This document shows positions 32,301 through 45,400 of a stretch of DNA of 64,000 nucleotides, piece by piece. The position numbers and the translations under genes were made by a program. This DNA is from Manis javanica (Eukaryota > Chordata > Mammalia > Pholidota > Manidae): positions 111,630,173 to 111,694,172 of the forward strand of contig NC_133156.1 in the NCBI RefSeq assembly GCF_040802235.1. The letters run 5' to 3'. Position 1 is the stretch's first letter. Each line of letters opens with the position of its first letter. Under the pieces are notes generated by a model, which saw only the letters and a program-made list of their open reading frames with translations, ran no database searches and was not told where the DNA came from.

Positions 32301-35300
32301 TGCCTTCTCTGTGCTACACTGTTTTCCCCGTGATCCCCACACCATGTGTACTAAACATAATAACCCTCAATCCCCTTTTCCCTCCCTCCCGACCCACCCT
32401 TCCCCACCCCTCCCTTTGGTAACCACTAGTCCCTTCTTGGAGTCTGTGAGTCTGCTGCTCTCTTCGTCCTTCAGTTTTGCTTCATTGTTATACTCCTCAA
32501 ACGAGGGAAATCATTTGGCATTTGCCTTTTTCTGCCTGGCTTATTTCACTGAGCATAATATCCTCCAGCTCCATCCATGTTGTTGCAAATGGTAGGATTT
32601 GTTTCTTTCTTATGGCGGAATAGTATTCCATTGTGTATATGTACCACCTCTTCTTTATCCATTCATCTACTGGTGGACACTTAAGTTGCTTCCATATCTT
32701 GGCTATTGTAAAAAGTGCTGTGATATGTCTTTTTGAATCTGAGAGGTTGTATTCTTTGGGTAAATTCCAAGGAGTGGGATTCCCGGGTCAAATGATATTT
32801 CTATTTTTAGTTTTTTGAGGAACCTCCATATTGCTTTCCACAATTGTTGAACTAACTTACCTTCCCACCAGCAGTGTAGGAGGGTTCCCCATCCTCACCA
32901 GCATTTGTTGTTCTTAGTCTTTTCGATGCTGGCCATCCTAACTGGTGTGAGGCAGTATCTCATTGTGGTTTTAATTTGCTTTTCCCTGATGATTAGTGAT
33001 GTGGAGCATCTTTTCATGTCTGTTGGCCATCTGAATTTCTTCTTTGGAGAATTGTCTGTTCATATCCTCCACCCATTTGTTGATGGGGTTATTTGCTTTT
33101 TGGGTGTTGAGGCATGTGAGTTCTTTATATATTTTGGATGTTAGTTGTTGGATATGTCATTTACAAATATATTCTTCCATACTCTAGGATCCCTTTTTGT
33201 TCTGTTGATGGTGTCCTTTGCCGTACAGAAATTTTTTAATTTGATGTAGTCCCATGTGTTCATTTTTGCTTTTGTTTCCCTTGCTTCAGGAGATGCATTC
33301 AGGAAGAAGGTTGCTCATGTTTATATTCAGGAGATTTTTGCCTATGTTGTCTTCTAAGAGTTTTATGGTTTCATGACTTACATTCAGGTCTTTGATCCAT
33401 ATTCGAGTTTACTTTTGTTTATGGGGTTAAACAATAATCCAGTTTCATTCTCTTGCATGTAGCTGTCCAGTTTTGCCAACACCAGTTGTTGAAGAGGCTG
33501 TAATTTCCCTATTATATGTCCATGGGACTTGAATTCTTTATCAGATAGATTGCTTATCTCTGTTTCACTTAGCAAATTTTCTGATGTTTTCTTCTTTTGT
33601 TTGGAACATAATCCTTTTGCTTTCTCACTTTATCTGGTTATCTGTGTTTGTTTCTGTGTACTGGATCAGCTATGTCTCCTCATTGACAGCTGTAGCCTTA
33701 TGTAGTAAGCATCCCATGGTGCCCAGAAACACAAAACCCCCTGTTCACTAGAGCCAGGCACTCCAGGGGTGTCCCTTCTGTGGACTGTGTGCACCCTCCT
33801 GTTTTGGCTGAGCCAGGACTACTGTGGGCATGCTGATGGATGGAGTCAGTCCTCAGCCTGTCTGCCAGCAATGGCTGATGCAACTACCACTGGGCTGGGC
33901 ATGTTGGGTGGGGCAGTCTGCAGAGGAATGCTGGGCAGAGCAAGTGGCACTGGTAGAGTAGATGGAGAATTTTAGAACTGACTCCTGCAAGTGTCTGGCC
34001 AACTAGGCTGAGGGAGGGCTGGAAAAATGGTGTCCGCCAGCCCTTCCTCCCCCAGAGGGAGCTCCTGAATACTCCCACCTCTCCAGCACACTTCCCATAG
34101 TTAATAAATCTTTCAAACTACTTTCTCTGTTGGGTCTCAGACCAGTTGACACAGAATGCTGGTCCTCCATGAGTGGAGACTCGACCTCCCACAGCCCTCC
34201 AGCTCTCCCTGGAGTTAAGCCTCACTGATTTTTAAAGCCAGATGCTATGGGGGGCTCATCTTCCCAGGGCAGATCCCCAGGGCCAGGTGTGCTGGCTTTC
34301 AGGGACTTTATCTCCTCCCCCATCAATTGCTCACTCCCTTCTGCAAATCCATTGGGGTGGCTTGGATCCTGGTCTGTGGGGGCCCTGTTCTTCACTTTTC
34401 TTGGTGTGGCCTTCTCTGTTGTTAGCTGTAGAAGGTCTGTTCGGTCACTGTTCATGTAGTTTTCAGAATTAGTTGTATTAGATGTAGTGTATGAGAGAGG
34501 ATTATCAGTGACCTCCTCTTCCACCATCTTCCCAGATTTCTAATGTTAATGTTTATTAATATCTTACTTCTAGGAAATATATGAATGAAGTTGAAGAGAA
34601 ATCTATAGATATAATAAAATTCACTGCTGACAAACTCTCAGTCAATGAAGTCTCACAGTTGGTGATTTCTCCACTCTGTGGTGCAATATCCCTATTTGTA
34701 GGTGAGTTGTAATTTTCACAGCATCTACTTACTACACAAGATGATAGAAATTAGCAAGTGTTTCCCATGTTCAGTGTTAATAGGGGATTTCAAGATACTG
34801 AACAGTAAGCCAAGATTACCCCTGGTAGTGGGTAGAAATTTTTTTAGTTCTTGTGTTGTTTTAGTCATCTTCAAATTAACATGTTAAAGGCACAAGAAAA
34901 ATAGAATAAAAGTCATTATTAGCAGGGAGAATTCTGTATATTCCAAATCTTGAGGGGGAAAAATGGTCTTGATAGTTTAATGATAGCCTAGGAACATGTT
35001 TCCCTTTTATGTATGAAATGCTGTTAGGAAAGGAATGTATCCTGGTTTGTCATACGAGTATTTTCAGTAAACTTGACTAATCGGTGTCATTGTATTTTCT
35101 TATCTTAATGATAATTATCTTTTGTTTTTCTAATCAAGTTTTCATATGTAGAAAAAATTTCAAAGTACTTTTTAGACAAAGTGGTATGCTTTGTCTATTT
35201 AAAAATAACCCTTTTGTATCTACTAATGTGCCATTTCTATTGTAAGGGGAAATCTTTTAATTGCCTTCTTTTTTTTTTTTTTTTAGGGACTACAAGAAAT

Positions 35301-38212
35301 AACTTTGAAGGGAAAAAAGTCATAAGCTTAGAATATGAAGCATATCTACCAATGGCAGAAAATGAAGTCAGAAAAATTTGTAGTGACATTAGGCAGAAAT
35401 GGCCAGTCAAACACATAGCAGTGTTCCACAGACTTGGGTAGGATTTCCTTTAGCAATTTGAAAATTAAGTATTGAGTTGACCCTTGAATAACGGGAGTTA
35501 TGGGTACTTATTTTCTACCCCACCCAGTAGAAGATCTGTGTATGAATTTGGACTACCCCAAAATTTAACTACTATTAGTTTGTTGTTGAGAAGCCTTACT
35601 GATAACATAAATAGTAGATTAACAAACATTCTGTGTTACATGTCTTGTATGTTGTATTTGTATTTTTACAATAAAGTAAGCTAGAGAAAAGAGAATGTTT
35701 TTTTAAATTGTTGCAGATCTCCAAAAATTTTTCCAATATTTTTATTGAAAAAAATCTAGGTGTAAGTGGACACATGCAGTTGAAACTGGTGGAGTTCAAG
35801 GGTCAACTAAACTTGTTTTACGCCAATTCTATATTCTAATACTAAGTCTGGTTCTGGAGTTTTTCATAGGCATCCTGTATTCCTGTGCGAGGAAGGTTTG
35901 TGTATTGTTCTGGCAGACTATGGAAGTGTTTCTCCAAGGCCTCTAAGGCTGCTTTTTAACACCGTAACATTTGAAGAGTGCTTGATGCTGGAACAAAGTT
36001 CAAATGTGCCAAGACTCTTAGTCCCTGAGCAGAACAGCCTTTTGCTGAAGTCTTTAAGGCCTTTAAAGAATTGTTCTGTAGTCTGGACTCTGCTTATATG
36101 AAAGTCTGTTGAGATATTTTTTTTTATGTAAATGCCTTTGAAGTTCATTAAATTTCCTTGCCTTTTTGTACCATGAAGAGTGGAATTCCAGGCTTTAAAA
36201 CCAGCAATTGAGACATTTATCAAATTCTATGAAGTTATTATTTTGCTTTAATATTTAGTAATAACTATAATTTTACTAATAATATCAATTCCATTACTTT
36301 ATATTTATTGCTACTTAATATTTAAATTCTACCTAATACTCATCATGAGATAACATTGTATCTCCAGGCATTACATGGAGATACACCTCATTTATTCAAA
36401 TCAGAAATTTCTTGAATCACTGAAAGGTCCTTTTCTTCTTGGTGCCTATCAAACAGATTTAGTGGATAGATGCTAACTATTACCCACAGCCTTGATATCC
36501 CCTCTGATGAATGCAACTGGGATGAATTACTAAATTGGATGTTAGGGTAAAACAGAACTTGATGTTTAGTTGTGAGACTGCTTCTCTGAATTTTTTTTTA
36601 TGTGTCTAGTAGATTTAACATGTAGATTCAGAGGAGATGGTAATTTTTTTTCTTCATTTTGTTTAAAGCTTAGTTCCAGTGTCAGAAGCAAGCATTATCA
36701 TTGCTATATCCTCAGCTCACAGGACTGCATCCCTTGAAGCTGTGAGCTATGCCATTGAGACTTTAAAAGCCAAGGTACCCATATGGAAAAAGGTAAGTTA
36801 AAAGATCTAATTTTTTCATGTGAATATGATATTTTACAGCAATTTTTAAAGAAAGGGAATAAGAGAACATATAGATTTGTATTTGTGGGTCTTCTCTGAC
36901 TTTAAGAAAATGAGAATCTTGTTTTCTTTATTTGTCAAATAGGGTGTTTATATAATATCTCTTTACCAAAGTTTGTGAAGCATGAAAAGTATATGCCCCA
37001 GAGAGTGCATAGTACAAAGTAGCTTCAACAAGTTAATGACAGTTAGAATTTCTAGTCTGGACTGTCCAGTGGTTCATTTATGAAGTCATTTCCCTTTGGT
37101 TAGAATTCCCTTAAATTAGAGGGTCTTTCTTTGGAGAGAGGGAATAATGCATGACTATTTAGGCAATAGCTAAAATTGAGATACCTCAAGGCAAAAAAGC
37201 CTTCTAGAACTCCTTTTTAGGAAAAGAAAAAGGTGGGTATTGACTCCTTGGAGAAAATGTACCATGAGTGGATTTTAAAACATAAAAAAGAATTCTAGCT
37301 TATTTTCTGTCAATATATCAAGCCAGTCAATAAAGGTGAATAATTCTCTGGTTAAAGGAGCACTCCAAAGGGATCAAAAAAGCCCGACTCCCTCATTTCC
37401 CCACTGGTGCAGTGATGTCAGCAGTGGGATTGCCCTGAAGCCTCAGACCTGTAATTATCCCCAAGTGCCTGGAATTGCCCACAGCACTGGGGATGATAGA
37501 TAACAAAGCTGAGAGATACATTAACTGCTCAGTATATTGGAAACCAGAGCAGAGGACCAGAGGGCAGGTCTTTCCTAGGAACCTACTGCCTCAGTCAGTG
37601 ATAGAGATGAGCAATTGGACTGTGAACCAGGGCCTGTCAAACTCAGTGACCATATTTTCTGAATAACAATTGAAACCTATTGTTATAAGGGGATATTTGG
37701 GATTAGAGGATAAGGTATGTGAAAGGAAACTGCCTCAGTGAAGCTCAGGTATATGGTTGCTTTGTTTTGAACGAGGCTGCCACAATTTTGATAGACCAAG
37801 AGCAAAATTTAAAACTAAAGACCCTCCATCTTCCCTGCATAACCTTGCCCAGGCTCTGTGCTGTTACAGCCCCAAATGAAATTAACTGTTTATTACCTTC
37901 TGTAGTTGTACCTTGTCTTGTTAAGGCTTCTTGTCTATTATTTCTCCTAGTAGATTGGGAGTCCTTCAGTGCAGGGAATGTGTTTATTCATTTTCTACTC
38001 TCAATGCCTCATACAAATGTTTGTTCAATTGTTAAAAGAGGAGATTTAAATAGATGTGATACTCATTTGCCCGAACTATTCAAATGTATTTGCATTTATT
38101 AAGAGGTTTTGTTTTGAATAACTGTTATAGTTCTCTTTTTCAGGAAATGTATGAAGAATCATCATCATCCTGGAAAAGAAACAAAGAATGCTTTTGGGCA
38201 ACTGATGATTAA
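26265..38212 (+). CDS. MOCS2: Molybdopterin synthase catalytic subunit MOCS2B
   Basis: MOCS2B is the MoaE-type large subunit. It dimerises, binds two thiocarboxylated MOCS2A tails and converts cPMP to molybdopterin. Exons are 26265-26362, 34574-34701, 35287-35437, 36669-36792 and 38144-38212, with consistent phases and GT/AG borders. The total is 570 nt, 189 aa, about the usual 188. The start [10 protein letters not shown] lies in the +1 frame inside the last MOCS2A exon. Conserved blocks include [42 protein letters not shown] and the catalytic Lys-bearing KAKVPIWKK near residues 158-167. The C-terminus is ECFWATDD. No disabling change is seen, so the gene looks functional. Confidence 0.97.
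26540..26725 (-). mobile_element. MIR SINE in MOCS2 intron 3, minus orientation
   Basis: Antisense MIR order is visible: TGTGTCAAGCACAGTGCTGG, ATTTTGCAGGAGGAAAACTG, CAGAGAAGTTAAAAAAACTT and GACAGCCAACATTTGAACTC. Diverged. Confidence 0.85.
26731..26836 (+). repeat. 53-bp perfect tandem duplication in MOCS2 intron 3
   Basis: Units 26731-26783 and 26784-26836 appear identical (TTTCTACAGATATGC ... GGGCACAGAGA). The first unit begins at the edge of the MIR. It contains no transposon signature. Confidence 0.93.
27880..28375 (+). mobile_element. L2 LINE 3' fragment in MOCS2 intron 3
   Basis: L2 strings occur in order: GGCCTGCCAGGGTCTGAACT, CCAGAGCCTTTGTGTTTGCC, TTCAGGTCTCAACTC, AAGTGCCCTGAGGGC and AATAAATGCTTGATGAATGA at the 3' end. 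Confidence 0.88.
28881..34535 (-). mobile_element. Old near full-length L1 in MOCS2 intron 3, minus orientation
   Basis: The T-run at 28881-28892 is the complement of the A-tail. The 3' UTR, ORF2 (to about 31700), ORF1 remnant (31740-32125) and 5' UTR (33540-34535) follow toward higher coordinates. The L1 5' end reads GGGAAGATGGTGGAAGAGG on the minus strand. Many indels and stops are present and no ORF survives. A second L1 is nested at 32128-33531. The element is antisense to MOCS2, and its 5' end lies only about 38 bp before the acceptor of the exon starting at 34574. Confidence 0.88.
32128..33531 (-). mobile_element. Nested 5'-truncated L1, minus orientation
   Basis: A second L1 3' end begins inside the ORF1 remnant of the older element (T-run, then TTTTATTAAGGTATTATTGA). 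It continues through the C-rich 3' UTR tract (32370-32420) and ORF2 C-terminal region before stopping near 33531. AATTCTTT flanks it on both sides (32120-32127 and 33532-33539), a possible short target duplication. It is less diverged than its host and closer to the young L1 family of this window. Confidence 0.8.
34536..34573 (+). other. MOCS2: Remaining non-L1 acceptor region of MOCS2 exon 4
   Basis: Only 38 bp separate the L1 5' end from the AG. They hold branch-point-like TTCTAAT and ATTAATA and the tract ATCTTACTTCTAG, so the functional acceptor elements survive outside the repeat. Confidence 0.6.
35475..35808. mobile_element. Tigger-type (pogo/Tc1-mariner) MITE in MOCS2 intron 4
   Basis: Terminal inverted repeats AGTTGACCC (35475-35483) and GGGTCAACT (35800-35808) enclose about 334 bp with the familiar strings CTTACTGATAACATAAATAG and ACAATAAAGTAAGCTAGAG. 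It is non-autonomous and diverged. The exact Tigger/MER family is unassigned. Confidence 0.85.
36793..38143 (+). other. MOCS2: Last MOCS2 intron
   Basis: Begins gtaagt and ends ttttcag. No clear repeat. Open frames at 37475-37666 and 37719-38102 lack support and are not exons of either known MOCS2 product. Confidence 0.55.
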
Positions 38213-38725
38213 ATCACACATTTTTTAGAGTACTAAAGTTTTAAATTTGGTGATCTTTTATCTTTGATTACATTTTGATTTTCTGCAGAAGTTAAGATAG
38301 TTTACTGAAGCACAATCTCTATGTTATGCAAATGGGGCAAAAGGGAGGAAAAAAACAAAATGGATGGGTGTTTAAGATGAGGGCTTATTCAGGAGCTAGA
38401 GATAAAGGAAAGGCTTAAAGAAGAAAAGGAAGAGTAATTTAAATGCAAAGAAAGATGCCTGTAGTAGATACTCCATGATTAAGTTCTTATTGTAGCTCGA
38501 CTCACACTGAGGGGGCCCCGCCTTAGCTGACTTTGTCTTAGAGCCTGCGCTACCCACCCCGTCCCACCACCGTCACATCCAGCCTTGTCTCTGTTATCAG
38601 GGGTGAATTATTCGATGGTTTGTGGAACTGGAAATTTTTATAAAAAGTCATCATACAATCTTGATATATTTTCAAAATTTATATATTTTAAAAATAAGGT
38701 AAATAAACATGATTTAAAAAGTTTA
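38213..38725 (+). terminator. MOCS2: MOCS2 3' UTR with candidate poly(A) signal
   Basis: After the TAA at 38210-38212 the first good AATAAA is at 38702-38707 in an AT-rich context. Cleavage would be expected some 15-30 nt later. Longer 3' ends toward the ITGA2 terminus cannot be excluded. Confidence 0.5.
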
Positions 38726-40690
38726 AAAGAATATTTTCCTATTTGTAAAATTCAGTAAATACCTAAAATACTTCATAATCTGGAGAATTCTGTAGTATTT
38801 ATTATATTACTTACTAGTATTTTATAAATCAGCATAAAATTTATTATATTAGTTACAAGTATCATATAAAGCAGCATAAAATATATTGTATTAGTTGCTA
38901 GTATCATTATATAAATGAGCATAAAATTGTTGTAAACCCAGGCAAACTATTAATTTGTGTTACAATATTAGTTGATATTTAAAATTTGACCCACAACCAA
39001 TTAAAAAGGAAAATTATATGGTTATTTATTAATGAATTTTCAGATAGTTTTCTTTTTAGTTGCTTGTGCAACATTATCACTAGTGAGGTCACTAGTAAAC
39101 AGTTTTCTGCAAGATTGTTAGACTGAACAATGGCCCAGTTTTTGCCTGGTCAGTCTATAAACTATCTTGATAGATCTAAGTGTATAAGTGCCATATACTT
39201 CTCAAAGTAATATAATATGTAGTGGCATAATTTTGGGCAATTGACAGCACAGAATTTTTATTATACATATTGGGAACAAAGACTATACTTTCAGACACTT
39301 ATATAGTTTTTTTAAGAATATTATTTATTACATCTAGTGAAACATTTTTTACCTAAGGAATTCATTTATTCAACAAATACTGAACACCTATTCTGCACCA
39401 GCCACCTACCTGGTCCTTATCCACCAACTTAAATACCGTGGGGAAGGCTCTACATCTTTTCTTTGCCTGAGACCTGCAGGAGACAGCCACACTGACATTA
39501 GGAATCTCCTGGTTATTTGGCACTTATTCCTTTGCCTGTCTAGAGAGATCAAGCCAGAAGCATCCTGGGAAGGCAGGCGAACCTTTCACCAACTATTTCC
39601 TTACTATGGTGGGGTTGCCTGTCTGGTCTCAGCCTTATCCTGGCTGAATTCACTACCTCCTCCTGCCCACTTCCACCAAACTTGAGAACAGGGGCTGGCA
39701 GTTGGACAGAGGCACTTATCCAACCAATTCTATCTGAAAGCATATTATCCTGGGGTTACTAGGCCACTGTAGATATCCCTAGGATTTTGTACCCATGTTG
39801 TTAATATACTTATGTCATATATAGTAATATGAAGTATATTTCAGGATTTTGCTACTAAAATATTTCAGTAGAGGATCTTTATTGATGATAATTATATTTT
39901 TGAATAACATAAAACATTCTTTAAATGTGTTTCTAGAGAATCAGGCCTTCATTAAGTAAGCTTTATTCAAAGTTTGGAACAGAGACTATTTTTACCTCTA
40001 CAAAACAGAGGTTAAGGAGTTACTCTGGGGCATGCTGAAATTGGGGTGTAATGTCCCTGAAAGTTTTTAGTGAAGTACTCTGGGCTTAAATAGGGTTTTC
40101 ATTGATCCTCACTTTCTCAGTGTCAGAGTTAATTGTTGAGATGTTAAGGGGCTAGCATTACTGTGGCACAGCTTTTCTCTCTGCAGCTTGGCTGCTCAAA
40201 TATTTAGAAGGGTAACCAAAGAAACAGAATTAGCCTTTAAGCAAGTGGCAAGGTTACCAAGTCACTTTGCAACTGTGACTTATATGACAGCTAGGTAAGC
40301 TCACTCAAGAAATAGGAAATCAAATCAACAGGTAGCAAAATGAGAAGAATTTTTTCTTCTTTGAAAGTAATAGCAGATGGTATTTTGTGATTTTGTGGAT
40401 ATTTTATCCTTTGATATGTTGTTAGAGGCACCATATATTTCCAGTATGTTGTGAGAACAAGTGGGTTAAGAGACCAATAGTTTGGGTCTTGATCTCAGAT
40501 CCCCAAATGAACCTGTTGTAGAATTCGAAAGTGGATTCCTGGCTATCTCTTGAATCCAGCTATTTCTTATTGCACTGGTACATCTGCCATCTAAGCTACT
40601 ACTCATTTCTTTAGACTCTTTCTGTGGCCTACTGACAGTTGCCCTTCTGCCCTCTTTCATCTGATTAGGTCATTTCATCATCCAACTCAG
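38726..40690. other. Interval between the convergent genes, first part
   Basis: AT-rich, with an L2 3'-end relic near 39358-39430 (TTATTCAACAAATACTGAAC, then ATTCTGCACCAG). Otherwise I recognise nothing. It might include an extended MOCS2 3' UTR. Confidence 0.45.
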
Positions 40691-40699
40691 AACCTCTGA

Positions 40700-41095
40700 T
40701 AGCTGCATCCTAGAATCTCAAAAGTCCTCACCATGGCCTATAACCTACATGACCGGGCTCCTACCTTCCCCTCTCACCTCCTCTCCTGCCCCAGGCTCCC
40801 TCCTTTGCTGTGGCTAGGATGTGGCAGGGTTACCTGCCTTAGCACCCTTGTCTGTCCCTTTCTCTAGAATGCCCTTTCTCCAGATAGTCCCATTGCTTCC
40901 TTACTTTATTTCAGTCCTGATTAAATGTTATTTGCTCAGAGAGCCTTCTTGTACTATGCTAGTTAAAACCCTTACTCTGCTTTATACCTTGTTGCAGTTC
41001 TTACTAGTACCTGATGTACTACTTCTATTACTTTATCACTAGACTATAAACTTCCTGAGGCCAGGGACTTTGTCATCACTGCATGTCTCAAAAGT
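40700..41095 (+). mobile_element. L2 LINE 3' fragment, plus orientation
   Basis: L2 strings occur in order: CATGACCGGGCTCCTACCTT, CTAGAATGCCCTTTCTCCAG, CTCAGAGAGCCTTCTTGTAC, ACTATAAACTTCCTGAGGCC and AGGGACTTTGTC. Confidence 0.85.
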
Positions 41096-42107
41096 GCTCA
41101 GGAGTGCTGTTGGTATTATCCCCTAAATTAAACACACCTGACTTATGCTGTGTAGGTGTAGTGCTAACAGATGTGCAAACATATCTAGCTAAATGAATGA
41201 GCGGGTAGGGTTCTTCTCCACTCCCTTCCCTGCTCCCATCCTTTGACATCTCACCTAGATACTGAGCATCAAGCCTTAAGGCGATACTGATTAGTGTGAT
41301 GCAGTTAGGCAGCTCACCCACCAGAGGGCGATAGAGCCAGGACGATAGTAAGAGCAACCTGAGTTAGATTTTTAGTGTTCTTTGCACAGAACCCAAAAGA
41401 TCAGATAGTTTGTAGCCTTTTTGGTTAACTTAGGCTGGAGTGGTCCTTTGATAAAAGGTAGTCCTGAATTTTGAATAGGATGATTTCTAGTCTTTATTTC
41501 ATATATCAGTTTAAAATTTTAAATGGTTAATAGAATGAAGGAGGAATTTTCAAAAATGTTTATAGTTGTTAAAGGATGATATAGAATAAGAGGAATTACG
41601 TTTTTAAAAAAGTAAATATTATTTTCCAACTTGGGACAAAATGATAGCTTTCATACAGATCTTTAGCAGTATTCCTAACCTACTCAGTGACAAAACAAAA
41701 ACTAATAACCTTGTTCTTCGTAGTTGTATTTTAATGCATGATGTGTACCAGTCACACTTCCGGGCAGTGGTCTGCAGTAAGCTGCCCTTATGACTTGGTT
41801 CGCCTGAATTGAGGAAGGTATAAGAGAGGACCACCTGACTCAGGAATGGGAAATTTTTGTGTGTGGATTTAAATGGCAGCACAGGCCACCCAACCTTTGT
41901 ATTAATGTGCCATCTATACAATGATGGGCACTCTGGGAGCCTGGTGTGTATCTTATCATTTCAACATACATTTCAGCATATTTAATCCTTGAAATATTTA
42001 AACCCTCTTGCTTACCACTAAAAAACCCAAAAAACCACACTGTGCAGATGACTCTGCTTTTACATAGTGGATTTTTTTTCTCTCCACTTTGGCCAACATT
42101 GTTTTCC

Positions 42108-42250
42108 TACTTTAATGTGAATCATTTGGGGTTCTTGCTAAACTTTCCTTTGAATTCAGCAGTTCTGGGTGGCATCCGAGATCTGCCTTTCAAACAGGCT
42201 ACCTGTCTTTGGACATTTTGAGAAGCAAGGCTTTACCCCTAGTCCCTAAG
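42108..42250 (-). mobile_element. MER5A-like hAT MITE relic
   Basis: AATGTGAATCATTTGGGG, GAATTCAGCAGTTCTGGG and CATCCGAGATCTGCC follow the order of an old hAT MITE of the MER5A type read in antisense. Degraded. Confidence 0.6.
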
Positions 42251-42404
42251 TGACAAAGGCAGTGTAAGGTTGCTACAGAACCTCCTGTGGTCACTTAGTA
42301 ATGTAAGAGATGAGATCCATCCTGTCTTAAGTCTTGAATGTGTTCTGAAGCAGAGTGAGTGCATGATATATAGTGAAATACACAAGCCATAAAATTAAAG
42401 ACAA

Positions 42405-45400
42405 AAGTAAATAGACTTTCAAAATGACTTTAATGATACTTCAGTAATTCGATATGAGAAGAATGGTTTACAATTAAATACTTTTCTGTTTGTTTCTCAT
42501 ACTTTAATATGAGAAAAGTCCTAGCTAATTTATGTTACTATTTCAACTTGATTTTTCTCAGAAATCAATTGTGCAACTTGATGTACAGGCATGCATACAT
42601 TTTTATATTTTTGGTGGAGAGAAAAAAGGCAAGAATCAATTAACCAAAAGAGCAAATATACTTATTATATCTTAAAGATATATACATTACATGGAAGGAA
42701 ATATCCAAGACAATTTCTCTTTAAAAAATATACAATTCTGACATAGTTGTGCAACATATACATTTATATTTTGACTTTATCTGCCAAAATATCTTTTTAT
42801 ATTTACATAATGGCTATATTTTTCATTAACATTTTTATTTCAAACTTTACCCCCATGTTTACCTCTTACCTCTAGATGTTTAGTCTTTTATATTAAAATG
42901 GTTATGTGTTAATGTACACGAGGAGCATAGTTCTAAAAAGTTTATGTAGTTATTTTCTCTGTGCAAATTGAAATGTTAAAAATGGACCAGGGAGCTCAAT
43001 TTGATGAATCCCACTTTCTGTTTAATGACTTAATTTGAGATTTTCATATATTAAGTTATAAATGCTTATCAGAATAAATACATTATAAAATTATACTTAA
43101 AAAGTATAATCACTTGTGTACTTATGATAAGTTGGTTTTAGTGTTCTTTTCACAGTTAATAGATAGCTTTTATTATTTATAAAAATAATGCCAGCTAGAA
43201 AAATTTTATCTAGTTAGGTGTTATTTTGCTGCTAAAATGAACCATGCACAATTTCAAATCTCAGTGCAAGTTTCTTCACAAACTATTTTATAAGGCTTGT
43301 GGGGCAGCCATGCATGAAGCAACTCTGTTTTTATCACTTTCTGTAGATCTTGTCTATATACTATTTATGAAATGGAAATTTTAGGATGGCATCTTTTAGG
43401 CTCCATACTCTACTTACTTTTAAAAGTATGGCTGAATAGGGATATATCCCTTTTTTTCAAACAATGTTTTAAAAAATTCTTTCTTAAATACCTTGCATAA
43501 AGGTGCTTGAGACATATTCCTCACTAGAGCCTCTCCCTCAAACCTGTAATCTGTTAGAAGTTTAGGGCCCTTACTCACAGCGCAGGGCTTCCTTCCAGGA
43601 GACATAATACACACCTAGAGACGGGGCAGAGGGGGCCTCTGGCATCCGGTAGATAGAGGCCAGGGATGCTGCTAACATTGGACAATGCACAGGTCCACCC
43701 CACAGCAAAGAATTACCTGGCCCCAAATGTCAGTAGTGAGAAACCCTGCCCTCATGCAGTAAGTGGTGCAGAACAAGTGGCTAATGTTTTAGTTTGTAGT
43801 AATCCAACTTCTTCATGGAAACAGTGTCCTCAGGGCAGAGTCCTAAGCCCAAGGCTTGCCAAGGCTCTTGAGCTTGCTGGGTCCTGACCTCAGTTTAGTG
43901 CTTATCTAAGGAAGGTGAGGCAAAGTACAGTAGAAGTAAAGACATGCTATAACTTTTTTGTACATAGCACACTGAAGAGCTACTATCTCTCTATATACAC
44001 TCAGCAGTTACATAGCTTATAAATGTTTATCAAGTTCATGACCAGTTTCTCCTCCATTTTTTTTAAATAAAATTTTTATTAGAATGAAAGTGAATCCACA
44101 CAGCTGTTGTAAGAATTGGCTTCCAGCACATAGAATACTATATGGTTTTTTCCTATAAACCCCAGACATTTTACGGCTGGTTTTATTCCTCTATCTTATA
44201 ATTGTGTTTTATCAAGCACAAAGTAAATCATTAAACAGTGCAGATAGCTCTGGACTGCCAGCAGAGAGGCTACGCAGGCACACACAAAGAAATACCTGTT
44301 TTTCTTTGACTTCCTGTCAAATTCTTGGAGGATTGTCTACTTGTATTACAAGAAATCCTGATCATAGACTTCTAAAGCTAAAAGTGTCGCTGCTGAGCTC
44401 TCACCCAGTCTTCCCATTTTATAATGAGGATGCTGGAATTTATGGAAGCACAGTGACTTGTCCAAAGCTTTGTTTTGCAATTCCTGACATAAAATAGTCT
44501 CCACTGCCTTGGCCTGCGCCCTTTACTCCCCACTCTGTCCTAGAGAATGTGTGATCTCAGAAATAGAGAAAAGATGCAAAAGGAGAAATGGGTTGTATTC
44601 CTCAAGGTGGTCTGTTTACACCATAACGACCAGGATGCTTGTGAAAATGTGAATTACTGGGCGTCATCCTAGTCTGACCAAATAAGGCTCACGGGAGTTG
44701 GGGCCTGAGAATTTACCTCGTGAGCAAATTTGCCTGGTGAAAGTCATTCTGCAAGTTTAAATCCTCTAGAAAGAAAAGCACAGAGGGTGGCCTGGTGGTC
44801 TCCAATATCCATCCCTTTGTGGTTCCTGGCAAATTCCTAAGACTTTGTTTTCTTTTACCTTGTTTACACTGCTTGAAATTCCAACAATTAGAAATTTACT
44901 CAGGCTTATTTTTCTCACTTGTTTAGCAATAAATGAGAACTGCTCCCCGAAGTTGAGATGATAGGACAGTAATTCTGACAAGTTAAACAGGAGTTTTCAT
45001 CCTCACACTTGGTAGAAAGCAGGTGCTCTGATGAACAGGAGACTGGATAAGGGATAAAGGAAGGTGGGCTTCTAGAAGATTGGGGCACCAGGAGGTGGGA
45101 GAGTGGCTTAGTCCGGAAGGAGGAAGAAGGCCAAAGAAATTGTCTTTAAAAAATGTACTAGTTCTTTGCCAGCCAGCCAGTCAAGGCAGCCTGCTGTGCA
45201 TCCTGAAGGAGAAAGGAAACTTCCTACTTAGTCCCCTGGCACAGGGAGGGCCTCCAGCAGACAGGATTTATTAATATAAACAAATGTTATACTACAGGTT
45301 TTAAACAAAATTTTGTGCTTTGGCCTTTAAACTAATACCCTCCCACCCACCTCTTCTTGAAGGGAGATTTCCTCTGCAGGAAGCATACTCTAGACTCCTG

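Noticed and set aside
34222-34527. 101-codon minus-strand frame next to MOCS2 exon 4
   Set aside because: It lies in the 5' UTR of the old L1 and starts at its 5' end.
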